A model generated the notes under the pieces. That model was not told where the DNA came from. It did no database searches and saw only the letters and a program-made list of their open reading frames with translations. A stretch of DNA of 64,000 bases, taken from assembly GCF_901482695.1 (NCBI RefSeq), contig NZ_LR590484.1:930001-994000 (forward strand), written 5' to 3'. Below are positions 26,630 through 34,706 of this stretch, in pieces; the first letter of the stretch is position 1, and each line of letters opens with the position of its first letter. Origin of the DNA: Sphingobacterium thalpophilum. Lineage in GTDB: Bacteria; Bacteroidota; Bacteroidia; Sphingobacteriales; Sphingobacteriaceae. The translations under genes and the position numbers were made by a program.

Positions 26630-28150
26630 ATGAAAACGAATATAAAATACCTCGCAGTATTAGCTATAGCACTCCTTGGGTCGTGCGCGAAACAACTGGA
26701 TATCTCACCTGAAGGTTCGCCATCTTCACAGAATTTCTGGAAGACCGAACAAGATGCGATCAAAGGGCAGGCAGGCATGTATGAAAAATACAACGAAGAA
26801 GATTTTTACGGTCGTGGGATGTTCTGGTTCATAAACGCCAGTGACGATATGGTAACGGGCCGCAATAAACCGGAAGCCGACAACATCAAGAACTTTAACA
26901 GAAGCTATATTGGAGGCGGTTACACAGAAACACAATGGAGCATGCGCTATGCCATCATCAAAAGAGCCAATGATATTATTGTAAACGTTCCCCGGATCAC
27001 GATGAATGAGGATCGAAAGAAAGAAATTATAGGCGATGCTTATTTTAATGCTGGACTAGTATATTTCCAGCTAGCGGCCAACTACGGGAATAACAAGGCT
27101 GGGATACCAATTGTTACTCCCGAAACAGATGCCACACAACCCATCCCACGAGCCAGTAACGTCAATGAAAATTATGATCACATCATCTCCTTATTTTTAA
27201 AAGCTGCAGAAAATCTTCCTTATTTTTCGGAAATGGATCCATCAGATTACGGTAAAGGACACAAAACCGCTGCCTGGGCGTATCTTTCCAAGGTATATTT
27301 ATATAAAAAGGATTATGCAAATGCCGCAAAATATGCTGATATGGTAATTAATTCGGGCAAGCATGATCTGCTGCCCAGCTTTGCAGATGTGTTTAAAGCA
27401 GCCAACAACTGGTCCAAAGAATATATTTGGTCGGTAGTCTGTACTCCAGACGGCGGCGGAACGGGCTGGGGCAGCAAATTACCCGGCGTCATGTTGACGA
27501 ACAAAGCATGGGGTATTTATAATGGATGGGGATATTATCTTCCTACCAAAGAACTCTATGACTCTTTCGAAAGTGGGGATCTACGCCGCGAGGTTACAAT
27601 CCTAAAACCGGGAGACAAATTCCAGTTCTTCGGCGAAGAGCGTACCTTCACGAAAGATGGAGGTGCGACATCAAACTATCAATTCAATAAATATATGGAA
27701 CCGTTTTCCTATAAAAATCCGATTCCGACTCATGTGAATCCAAATGGTGACAATGGAACCACAGATCTCAATATCCCGTTGATGCGTTTTGCTGAAGTGC
27801 TTTTGACCAAAGCAGAAGCAGCTATTCAGTTAAACGGAGCTGGCGCTGGAGATATAGAATTAAATAAGATCCGGAAACGCGCGGGCCTATTACCCAAAAG
27901 CGGAATGACCATGACAGATTTAAAACGGGAACGCAGAAATGAATTGGCAGGAGAATGGGCAGATCGTCATCGTGACCTGGTTAGATGGGGAGATGCTCAG
28001 GCAGCGTATGCAAAACCTCTGCACGACTATGACGGTACAGTGATCTGGCCTTCCCGAAACTTCAACCCCCAGGTGCATGATGTCTGGGCTGTACCCCAAC
28101 GTGAAATCGACAATAGTTCAGGAATAATTAAACAAAATCCAGGATGGTAA
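26630..28150 (+). CDS. RagB/SusD-family nutrient-binding lipoprotein (second locus)
   Basis: A 506-residue protein with lipobox LLGSC (Cys19). The SusD N-terminal region includes SSQNFWKTEQDAIKGQAGMY; the C-terminal RagB domain has PLMRFAEVLLTKAEAAIQL, LNKIRKRAGL and the usual end AVPQREIDNSSGIIKQNPGW. It should be the substrate-capturing lid of the SusC encoded just upstream. Its last 7 bases overlap the start of the GDPD-phosphatase gene, so the two are translated from one message. It belongs to the classic RagB/SusD group, while the SusD at 1616-3268 is of the SusD_2-like group, so the two loci are not a recent duplication. Confidence 0.93.
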   Translation: MKTNIKYLAVLAIALLGSCAKQLDISPEGSPSSQNFWKTEQDAIKGQAGMYEKYNEEDFYGRGMFWFINASDDMVTGRNKPEADNIKNFNRSYIGGGYTETQWSMRYAIIKRANDIIVNVPRITMNEDRKKEIIGDAYFNAGLVYFQLAANYGNNKAGIPIVTPETDATQPIPRASNVNENYDHIISLFLKAAENLPYFSEMDPSDYGKGHKTAAWAYLSKVYLYKKDYANAAKYADMVINSGKHDLLPSFADVFKAANNWSKEYIWSVVCTPDGGGTGWGSKLPGVMLTNKAWGIYNGWGYYLPTKELYDSFESGDLRREVTILKPGDKFQFFGEERTFTKDGGATSNYQFNKYMEPFSYKNPIPTHVNPNGDNGTTDLNIPLMRFAEVLLTKAEAAIQLNGAGAGDIELNKIRKRAGLLPKSGMTMTDLKRERRNELAGEWADRHRDLVRWGDAQAAYAKPLHDYDGTVIWPSRNFNPQVHDVWAVPQREIDNSSGIIKQNPGW

Positions 28151-29997
28151 AAAACAGTAAGTTCATTTGGTTGCTATCTGCGGCCCTTTATATTCAGTCA
28201 GTTTCCGCACAGCAGAAACTGACTGCCAACACCGGTCACAGCCACAACGACTACAGGCGGCAGATACCTTTGCTGGAAGCGTACTATGCCGGCATGGGAT
28301 CTATCGAAGCGGACGTATTCTACCGGAACGGCGAACTATTCGTTGCACATGAAAACCACGAGATAGAGCCAGAAAGAACCCTTAAAACCCTTTACATAGA
28401 TCCCCTGGTCGCACTTTTCAAAAAAAATGGCAACCGGCCCTATACCGACCCTAAGCTAAAACTACAGCTGGTCATCGACATTAAAGAAAACTATGAGCAA
28501 GTTCTGGAGAAATTGCTAGAGGAAATAAAAGGAAATGAATCGGTATTCGACCCAGAGCAGAATCCATCTGCGATCAAGATCGTCATCAGCGGTGAAATAC
28601 CGCCTGCCGAAAAGTTCGGGCATTATCCATCGATCTTCTTTTTTGACGGAAGGCCAGAAAAAGACTATACTCCAGAACAATTAAAACGTATCGGAATGAT
28701 CAGTCAGGATATCGGCCGCTACACAGTCTGGAACGGTAAAGGTACACCAACACCACCAGATCTTGAAAAGATGAGAGCCGTTGTTGAGAAAGTACACCAA
28801 ATGGGGAAACCATTCCGTTTTTGGGCCACCAAAGATAGCCCAAACAGTTGGAAGGAGCTTGAGCATATGGGTATCGACTGGATCAACACGGATCATCCCG
28901 ATGCCCTAAAAAATTTCTATCTAAACCGGGCCAAAGCCGAATACGTCAATCCTCTAGGCTACAAGCCCTATCTGCCCTCCTACAAAAGCGACGGCACATC
29001 AAGAAAAGCCAAAAATATCATCTTGTTGATCGGCGATGGAATGGGGCTTGCACACATTCAGGCAGGCTTAAGTGCCAATTTTGGTCAGTCCAATATCATT
29101 AACATCAAGCATATCGGTTTTTCACGCACGGAAGCCTCCAATTCAGATTTTACAGATTCAGCAGCGGGAGGAACAGCACTCGCGACCGGAAAAAAAACAA
29201 ACAACCGCTATATCGGCGTAGATGCTAACGGCAAGAGGGCCACCTCTTTACCTGACACTCTCGCTCAATATGGGATCAAGAGCGGTATTATCAGTGCCGG
29301 AGACATTACCGATGCCACTCCTGCTGCATTTTATGCGCACCAGATTGAACGCACGATGTCGCAGGACATTGCCGCTGATTTCAAAAAAAGTAACGTGGAC
29401 ATCTTGGTCGGTTCCCGTCGTGAAAGTTTTCTAAAAAATAAAGACGGTCAGCTGATGGACGAACTGGCAGAGAAAGGGTATCAACTACAAACCACGCTGG
29501 ATAGTTTTGAAAAAGCCACATTAGGAAAGCAGCTGGTCCTGTTAGCCGATTCGGCAACCAGAAGGGTTTTGGACGGACGTGGAGACATGTTAAAGACTTC
29601 ACTGTTAAAAACCATACAGTTATTATCAAAGAACAATACGGGATTCTTCATCATGGCAGAAGGTGCCCAGATTGACTATGGCGCACATGCCAACGATCTA
29701 CCCTACGTTGTTACCGAACAACATGACTTTGATAGACTTGTGGGTGAAGCACTAAAATTCGCCGATCACGATGGCGAAACCCTCGTCATTGTAACGGCAG
29801 ATCATGAGACTGGCGGACTCTCACTTCTAGATGCTGACTACAGAAAAGGAACAGTTAGGGGCTACTTCAGCAGCGATGATCACACCAATATTATGGTTCC
29901 TGTTTTCGCATATGGTCCGGGAGCACAGAATTTTATTGGTATTTACAACAATACGGAGATATTTAACAAGATTATCAGTGCGTTCAAACTGAAATAG
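28144..29997 (+). CDS. Exported fusion of GDPD/PI-PLC-like domain and alkaline phosphatase
   Basis: A 617-residue protein with a signal peptide (ends near VSAQQ). Residues about 28-265 resemble AIM6-like GDPD/PI-PLC domains: GHSHNDY (31-37), SIEADVF (Glu55, Asp57) and ELFVAHE (His69). Residues about 288-617 are an alkaline phosphatase: LIGDGMG (Asp298), FTDSAAGGTA (nucleophile Ser339), MAEGAQIDYGAHAND and VTADHETGG supply the metal ligands. One polypeptide could therefore cut a phosphodiester and release inorganic phosphate from the product. The start ATG lies inside the SusD gene (7-base overlap). A strong terminator follows at 30083-30120. Confidence 0.92.
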   Translation: MVKNSKFIWLLSAALYIQSVSAQQKLTANTGHSHNDYRRQIPLLEAYYAGMGSIEADVFYRNGELFVAHENHEIEPERTLKTLYIDPLVALFKKNGNRPYTDPKLKLQLVIDIKENYEQVLEKLLEEIKGNESVFDPEQNPSAIKIVISGEIPPAEKFGHYPSIFFFDGRPEKDYTPEQLKRIGMISQDIGRYTVWNGKGTPTPPDLEKMRAVVEKVHQMGKPFRFWATKDSPNSWKELEHMGIDWINTDHPDALKNFYLNRAKAEYVNPLGYKPYLPSYKSDGTSRKAKNIILLIGDGMGLAHIQAGLSANFGQSNIINIKHIGFSRTEASNSDFTDSAAGGTALATGKKTNNRYIGVDANGKRATSLPDTLAQYGIKSGIISAGDITDATPAAFYAHQIERTMSQDIAADFKKSNVDILVGSRRESFLKNKDGQLMDELAEKGYQLQTTLDSFEKATLGKQLVLLADSATRRVLDGRGDMLKTSLLKTIQLLSKNNTGFFIMAEGAQIDYGAHANDLPYVVTEQHDFDRLVGEALKFADHDGETLVIVTADHETGGLSLLDADYRKGTVRGYFSSDDHTNIMVPVFAYGPGAQNFIGIYNNTEIFNKIISAFKLK

Positions 29998-30082
29998 TTT
30001 CACTTCGATATTCTTTTTTCGCAGGTATTCATAACCTACGGCCATCCCATCAGCTTGCAGCTTCGCAGACGATGTTTTACTG

Positions 30083-30120
30083 AAAACGACCCCATGCTGT
30101 ATACGCATGGGGTCGTTTTT
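30083..30120 (+). terminator. Intrinsic terminator of the second phosphoester locus
   Basis: AAAACGACCCCATGC (30083-30097) and its exact reverse complement (30105-30119) enclose a 7-base loop, followed by a T-run. It begins 86 bases after the GDPD-phosphatase stop and ends the sigma-FecR-SusCD operon. Confidence 0.85.
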
Positions 30121-30183
30121 AATATCCACACACGGCATAGGAGTTCCCTGTTCTTAAAAATTCGATTTAGCTTATCAATTTTT

Positions 30184-30202
30184 GATTTTTTAGCTATCTT
30201 GT
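30184..30202 (+). promoter_or_regulatory. Possible -7 region for the GH29 gene
   Basis: GATTTTTTAGCTATCTTGT includes TATCTTGT (30195-30202), one mismatch from TAnnTTTG, about 12 bases before the first ATG at 30214. It resembles the string before the barstar-like gene (13478-13495). No clear -33 box is seen. Confidence 0.4.
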
Positions 30203-30213
30203 CGTTCTAAATA

Positions 30214-32019
30214 ATGATGACCTTTATGATACCACGATTCAAACGGGCACTGCTGCTCTTTGTATTACTGATCAGTGCTTCTATCAGACTTTTTGCTCAG
30301 CACACGAATAAGGCAGACTGGTTTAAAGATGCCCGTTTTGGCATGTTTATCCACTGGGGTTTATATAGTGCCGCTGAAGGCTTATGGAAAGGCGAACCTT
30401 TGCGTTATATGAACAACTATGCGGAATGGCTACGTTACCGCAACAGGGTATCCAAAGAAGAATATGGTACCCTGGCTAAGCGCTTTGACTGGAAAAAAAT
30501 TGATCCCGAGCAATGGGTACGTCTAGCAAAAGAAGCCGGGATGAAATATATCATTATTACGGCCAAACATCACGATGGAGTGGCACTATGGGACACCAAG
30601 GTAGGCACCTACAGCCTGCCGCAGCTCAGTGGTTCAAAAAGGGATGTCATCAAAGAGATCGCAGCGGCATGCAAAAAACACGGCCTCAAACTGGGTTTCT
30701 ACTATTCTCATTGGATCGACTGGGAACATCCTTATGGCTGGAACCATCAGCAGGAACTGACAGGCCATGTCACTGATGCACAGTACAACCAATACTGGCA
30801 AGAAAAAGTAATACCGCAGCTACGTGAGCTGCTCAGCAATTATGGGGACATCGGCCTCATCTGGTTTGATATGTGGATTCCTTACCAACAGTCCATTATT
30901 AAGAAAGAACAGCTCCTGCAAGTGGTCAAATTAATCCGCCAACTGCAGCCCCAATGCCTGATCAACTCTCGTCTGGGCCTTCCAACCGATGCCGAAAACG
31001 TTGACTTCCAAACCTTGGGCGATAATCAATTTGGAAGTACCTATATTGCACACCCGTGGGAAACACCCGGTACAATTGCTCACTCCTGGGGCTACAATGG
31101 ACAGGAGAACGAATGGAAATCCACCAGCCAGATTTTTCAGTCTCTTATCTCCAATGTGAGCCTCAATGGCGGTTTCACCTTGAATATAGGGCCCCGCGCC
31201 GATGGTACCGTGCCCTACGAAAGCGTCAGTCGCCTCCATGAAGTCGGTGCTTGGCTCAAAAACTACGGCGAAGGGATCTATGGGGCCACTGGCCTACCTT
31301 TAAAAAGCAATCATTTTGACTGGGGTTACCTGACTTCCAAAGTCGGGCAGCAAAAGAGCACTGTATACGCTCACATATTCAACTGGCCGCTGGACCATAA
31401 ACTGCGTATCACAGGAATAAAATCCAAGCCTGTAGAGATATCATTGATGAACGGAAAAACACCGATCCAAATAAAGTATGATCAGAAGCTGAGTCTCCTC
31501 CACCTTCAATTACCCGATGAACAGCCTGACCATTACGTCTCACAAGTTCGCCTAACTTTTGATACCCCATTGGTATTGGATGAGACTGCTGTCCAGGAAT
31601 CGACATTTGGCGGATTCTCGCTGAATTCTATCAACAGCGTGACAAACAATTCCAAAACTATTGGCTATAACGGCAAAAACCCTACGCATACTATCGTGAC
31701 AGCCGATACCAAAATGGAATGGGAAGTTACCGTTGCCGAAGCCGGTAATTACACTGTTGATCTCTCTGCACATAATCCCAATAAAGAGCCCATACGATTT
31801 CAACTGAATGTGGCTGATCAGCAACTCGACGGATATTTTGCTCCCTCGCAGAAAATGGTCGTCGAACCCAATGAAAATAATTATACCGAAGAGTTTCCAG
31901 AACAGCGCGTCGGTACAATAAAATTAAACAACCCCGGAACATATAGATTCACGTTCAAAACCGAGTCTCAGGCTCCGCTTTGGCTAAACTGGTTATGGCT
32001 TGAAAAAACCAAAAATTAA
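30214..32019 (+). CDS. Alpha-L-fucosidase, GH29
   Basis: A 601-residue exported enzyme (signal ends near RLFAQH). ATG codons at 30214, 30217 and 30226 are all possible starts. The GH29 (beta/alpha)8 domain spans about 33-350, with RFGMFIHWGLYS, YIIITAKHHDGVALWDTK and the nucleophile Asp219 in IGLIWFDMW. A small beta domain follows (about 365-450), then a C-terminal beta-rich module (about 460-600: EWEVTVAEAGNYTVDLSAHNP), resembling a carbohydrate-binding or DUF5077-type domain. It should release alpha-linked L-fucose from glycans in the periplasm. It stands alone between two terminators, with no SusCD partner of its own. Confidence 0.93.
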   Translation: MMTFMIPRFKRALLLFVLLISASIRLFAQHTNKADWFKDARFGMFIHWGLYSAAEGLWKGEPLRYMNNYAEWLRYRNRVSKEEYGTLAKRFDWKKIDPEQWVRLAKEAGMKYIIITAKHHDGVALWDTKVGTYSLPQLSGSKRDVIKEIAAACKKHGLKLGFYYSHWIDWEHPYGWNHQQELTGHVTDAQYNQYWQEKVIPQLRELLSNYGDIGLIWFDMWIPYQQSIIKKEQLLQVVKLIRQLQPQCLINSRLGLPTDAENVDFQTLGDNQFGSTYIAHPWETPGTIAHSWGYNGQENEWKSTSQIFQSLISNVSLNGGFTLNIGPRADGTVPYESVSRLHEVGAWLKNYGEGIYGATGLPLKSNHFDWGYLTSKVGQQKSTVYAHIFNWPLDHKLRITGIKSKPVEISLMNGKTPIQIKYDQKLSLLHLQLPDEQPDHYVSQVRLTFDTPLVLDETAVQESTFGGFSLNSINSVTNNSKTIGYNGKNPTHTIVTADTKMEWEVTVAEAGNYTVDLSAHNPNKEPIRFQLNVADQQLDGYFAPSQKMVVEPNENNYTEEFPEQRVGTIKLNNPGTYRFTFKTESQAPLWLNWLWLEKTKN

Positions 32020-32057
32020 CCTGCGGCCTGCTAGCAGATTTAAAAAGATAGAGGATC

Positions 32058-32092
32058 AAATCCTTCGGTCTCGCAACCGAAGGATTTTTTTT
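32058..32092 (+). terminator. Intrinsic terminator after GH29
   Basis: AAATCCTTCGG (32058-32068) pairs with CCGAAGGATTT (32076-32086) around an 8-base loop, followed by a run of T to 32092. It lies 38 bases after the fucosidase stop. Confidence 0.88.
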
Positions 32093-32181
32093 GCAAAAAG
32101 CCATGCACTTTGTCCCTTCTGCAATACGGTATTATAGAAAAAGTTATCTATTTTAATATTTATTTATTATTTTGGTGTAAA

Positions 32182-32208
32182 AGTTACCAATTTTGCAAGA
32201 CGGTAACT
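32182..32208. repeat. 7-bp inverted repeat AGTTACC/GGTAACT upstream of the histidine kinase
   Basis: AGTTACC (32182-32188) and GGTAACT (32202-32208) are exact reverse complements 13 bases apart, spanning the likely promoter region (CCAATTTTGC). This could be an operator for the kinase/regulator pair. The function is not shown. Confidence 0.4.
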
Positions 32209-32264
32209 ATGCTATTTGCCAGCTAAGTATAACTAAGAGAATTCATCCTAAACATTGTTGGAGA

Positions 32265-34127
32265 ATGTATTTGCAACGGGACTTTTTATCGCCATTTTCT
32301 ATCCACAACTCCATGTCCGGATTAGAGGGTTTGCTGCTAACAGCTGACGATGGAGTCATTTTACAGGCCAACAGACGTGCCAATGAGCTTTTGGCGTTAA
32401 AGAACGCTAAACCTACCACCAATAAAATACATCAGCTTACAACCTTCTATTCTGCAGATAGCCGGGCTCCCCTTCATCCTGAGCAAACTCCTTTCTATAC
32501 TGCATTACAAGAAAAACGGGAGCTACAGGAAATTGTTTTGGGAATATCCGTGGAGGATCAGCTCAAATGGCTTTTATTTAATATTCATCCGCTAAAGGAG
32601 AAGGATTATAATGGTCTTCTCATCTCTTTTATGGACGTGTCAGGGCTGGTCAGCCAAAATCAGGATGTAAAGGACAAGCAACAACAACTTCAGTTGCTGG
32701 TCGCCTCCTTAAATGATATTGTCTTCGAGGTAACCGACGAGGGCGTGTTTAAAAATTACTGGACCAATGATCCCAGCCTCTTATTTTACCGTCCAGACGA
32801 ATTCTTAGATCGCAGAATGGATGAACTCTTTCCACCGCACCTTTCTGGACCTGCTATTCAGCTGATCCAAAAAGCTCTTAAGCTGGAGAAGGAGTTCAAA
32901 ATGGAATTTCAGTCACCGTTCAAACAGCATAAAAACAAATGGTACAGCCTACAGGTTAAACCCATCCACCGTTCACAAAACCATGTAGCATTAGTGGTTT
33001 CGGACATTACAGAACAGATTGAATCCACCGAAAAAATACGATTCAATGAACATAAGTTCAATCAGGCATTTCATTTCTCCGGGTTGGGAATGGCGCTCAC
33101 AGATCTTCGTGGTTTTTGTATAGAATCCAACAATACACTGACTAAAATATTGGGGTATACACAGACAGAGCTGTCAAAAATGAACTTTAGTGATTATACA
33201 CATCCAGATGATACAAGACAGGAAGCTGAGCTACGGACAAAACTTGTTCAAGGAAAAGTTGATAGCTTCACTTTGCAGAAACGTTACAAGCATAAATTGG
33301 GTCATTTCGTTTGGTGTTCCGTTACGATCTCTGCTGTTTTTGACCATACGGGCAGCCCCCTGTTTCTGATTGTCCAAGTTCAGGACATTTCTGAATCTAA
33401 ACGAAACATAGAGATTCTCAAACGGCAGAAGATGGAGTCTGAATTGGTTAAAATTGACCTGGAAACGAAGGTACGGCAAATGGAGGAATTCGCCGGCATT
33501 TTGGCACATGACCTAAAAGGACCTTTGAGTAATATGCAGATGCTGATCGATGAAATCAAGGTCTCACGCGATGAAAAGATTAAAAGTGATTTTCTGGACC
33601 TTTTAAAAGCGAGCACTGATCAGCTTTCTGAGACGCTCCACGATCTGGGAGATATATTGGATTTACGCTCCAACACTGCTCTTCATTTCGAAAAATGTGA
33701 TTTTCTTCAAGTATATTTAAGTGTAAAACACCAGCTTATCGAAGAAATACAGCAAAAAAACGCGTTCATTTCGGTTGACTTTGAGGTAGAATCCATTCAT
33801 TATCCAAAAATCTATCTGGAGAGTATTCTTGTCAATCTGATCAGCAACGCACTTCGATTTACCGCTCAGGGAAGGCAGCCTCATATTGAAATACAAACGC
33901 ATGCCGGAGAGGGGGGTACGGTGCTGACGGTCAAAGACAATGGACTCGGCATTAACTTGCCGAAATACAAGTCCCAGCTTTTCATGTTCAAGAAAATCTT
34001 TCACCGCGGCATTGAAAGCAAAGGTGTCGGCCTGTTTCTGATACGGCACCAGATCGAATCCCTTGGCGGAAAGATCGACGTACACAGCGAACCGGATAAA
34101 GGCAGTATTTTCTCAGTCAACTTTTAA
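32265..34127 (+). CDS. PAS-domain sensor histidine kinase (cytoplasmic)
   Basis: A 620-residue protein from ATG 32265, preceded by TTGGAGA; a TTG at 32193 would add 24 unconvincing residues. Three PAS-like regions occupy about 10-385: SGLEGLLLTADDGVILQANRRA, LNDIVFEVTDEGVF, and the third FHFSGLGMALTDLRGFCIESNN with a PAC-type end (FLIVQVQDISESKRN). A HisKA-type H-box, FAGILAHDLKGPLSN, lies near residue 410. The HATPase_c domain follows (N box LVNLISNALRFTA, G box KDNGLGINL, VGLFLIRHQIESLGGKID). No transmembrane helix or signal peptide is present, so it senses an intracellular cue. A receiver-only response regulator starts 10 bases later. The signal is unknown. Confidence 0.92.
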   Translation: MYLQRDFLSPFSIHNSMSGLEGLLLTADDGVILQANRRANELLALKNAKPTTNKIHQLTTFYSADSRAPLHPEQTPFYTALQEKRELQEIVLGISVEDQLKWLLFNIHPLKEKDYNGLLISFMDVSGLVSQNQDVKDKQQQLQLLVASLNDIVFEVTDEGVFKNYWTNDPSLLFYRPDEFLDRRMDELFPPHLSGPAIQLIQKALKLEKEFKMEFQSPFKQHKNKWYSLQVKPIHRSQNHVALVVSDITEQIESTEKIRFNEHKFNQAFHFSGLGMALTDLRGFCIESNNTLTKILGYTQTELSKMNFSDYTHPDDTRQEAELRTKLVQGKVDSFTLQKRYKHKLGHFVWCSVTISAVFDHTGSPLFLIVQVQDISESKRNIEILKRQKMESELVKIDLETKVRQMEEFAGILAHDLKGPLSNMQMLIDEIKVSRDEKIKSDFLDLLKASTDQLSETLHDLGDILDLRSNTALHFEKCDFLQVYLSVKHQLIEEIQQKNAFISVDFEVESIHYPKIYLESILVNLISNALRFTAQGRQPHIEIQTHAGEGGTVLTVKDNGLGINLPKYKSQLFMFKKIFHRGIESKGVGLFLIRHQIESLGGKIDVHSEPDKGSIFSVNF

Positions 34128-34137
34128 ATAAGGTGCA

Positions 34138-34533
34138 ATGAACCGCAACAACAAAAGAAAAATCATCCTTATTGACGATAATGCGATTCTTCGTACTATC
34201 TTTGGCCATATGATTCGGGGCTTTTCGGGCTATGAAATCGAATTCCATGCCTTTAAAGATGCACTTGACTTTCTGGAGCAGGCTGACATAATTGGACCAT
34301 CGGACACCCCAATACTCTTTGTTGATATCAATATGCCTTTTATGACAGGCTGGGAACTGATGGACCGACTGGAAGATAACACCGATTTTATAAACCGCAG
34401 CAAAATATACATCATCAGTTCGTCGTCCAGTAAAAGCGACCAGGACCAATTGGCAAATTACCCTTTTATCAGCGGCTTCGTATTAAAACCTTTTGACAAG
34501 GACTTACTGTACGAGATTCTCCAGAAGTATTAA
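34138..34533 (+). CDS. Single-domain (CheY-like) response regulator
   Basis: A 131-residue receiver domain without output domain: acidic pair Asp13-Asp14 (LIDDN), phospho-acceptor Asp63 (LFVDINMPF), Ser residues in the switch strand (IYIISSSSSKSD) and conserved Lys117 (LKPFD). It follows the histidine kinase by 10 bases and is surely its partner. As it has no DNA-binding domain, the output must be protein-protein interaction or phosphotransfer. Confidence 0.93.
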   Translation: MNRNNKRKIILIDDNAILRTIFGHMIRGFSGYEIEFHAFKDALDFLEQADIIGPSDTPILFVDINMPFMTGWELMDRLEDNTDFINRSKIYIISSSSSKSDQDQLANYPFISGFVLKPFDKDLLYEILQKY

Positions 34534-34660
34534 CATGACGGGTACCCGCCGGCATAGAGCGATATGACCACAAAGGGCTTAAAGGTTTATACCTGCGCAT
34601 AAAGGGGACAACAGACAAGCATGAAAAGTGACTTTCACGATCGTCATGATCGCTATAACT

Positions 34661-34697
34661 GAAACAGGCACAGCCAATCGGCCGTGCCTGTTTCTTG
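34661..34697. terminator. Terminator between convergent response-regulator and aminopeptidase genes
   Basis: GAAACAGGCAC (34661-34671) and GTGCCTGTTTC (34684-34694) are exact reverse complements, with an inner GCC/GGC pair in the loop. It sits between the rightward regulator and the stop of the leftward aminopeptidase and could act for the rightward direction (TTTCTT on its right side). Confidence 0.7.
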
Positions 34698-34706
34698 AGG
34701 CAATAC

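Noticed and set aside
1..29997. Recent duplication or inversion as the source of the mirrored SusCD loci
   Set aside because: The SusD proteins belong to different subgroups, the SusC proteins differ by about 100 residues and share little beyond family motifs, and no long repeats flank the loci.
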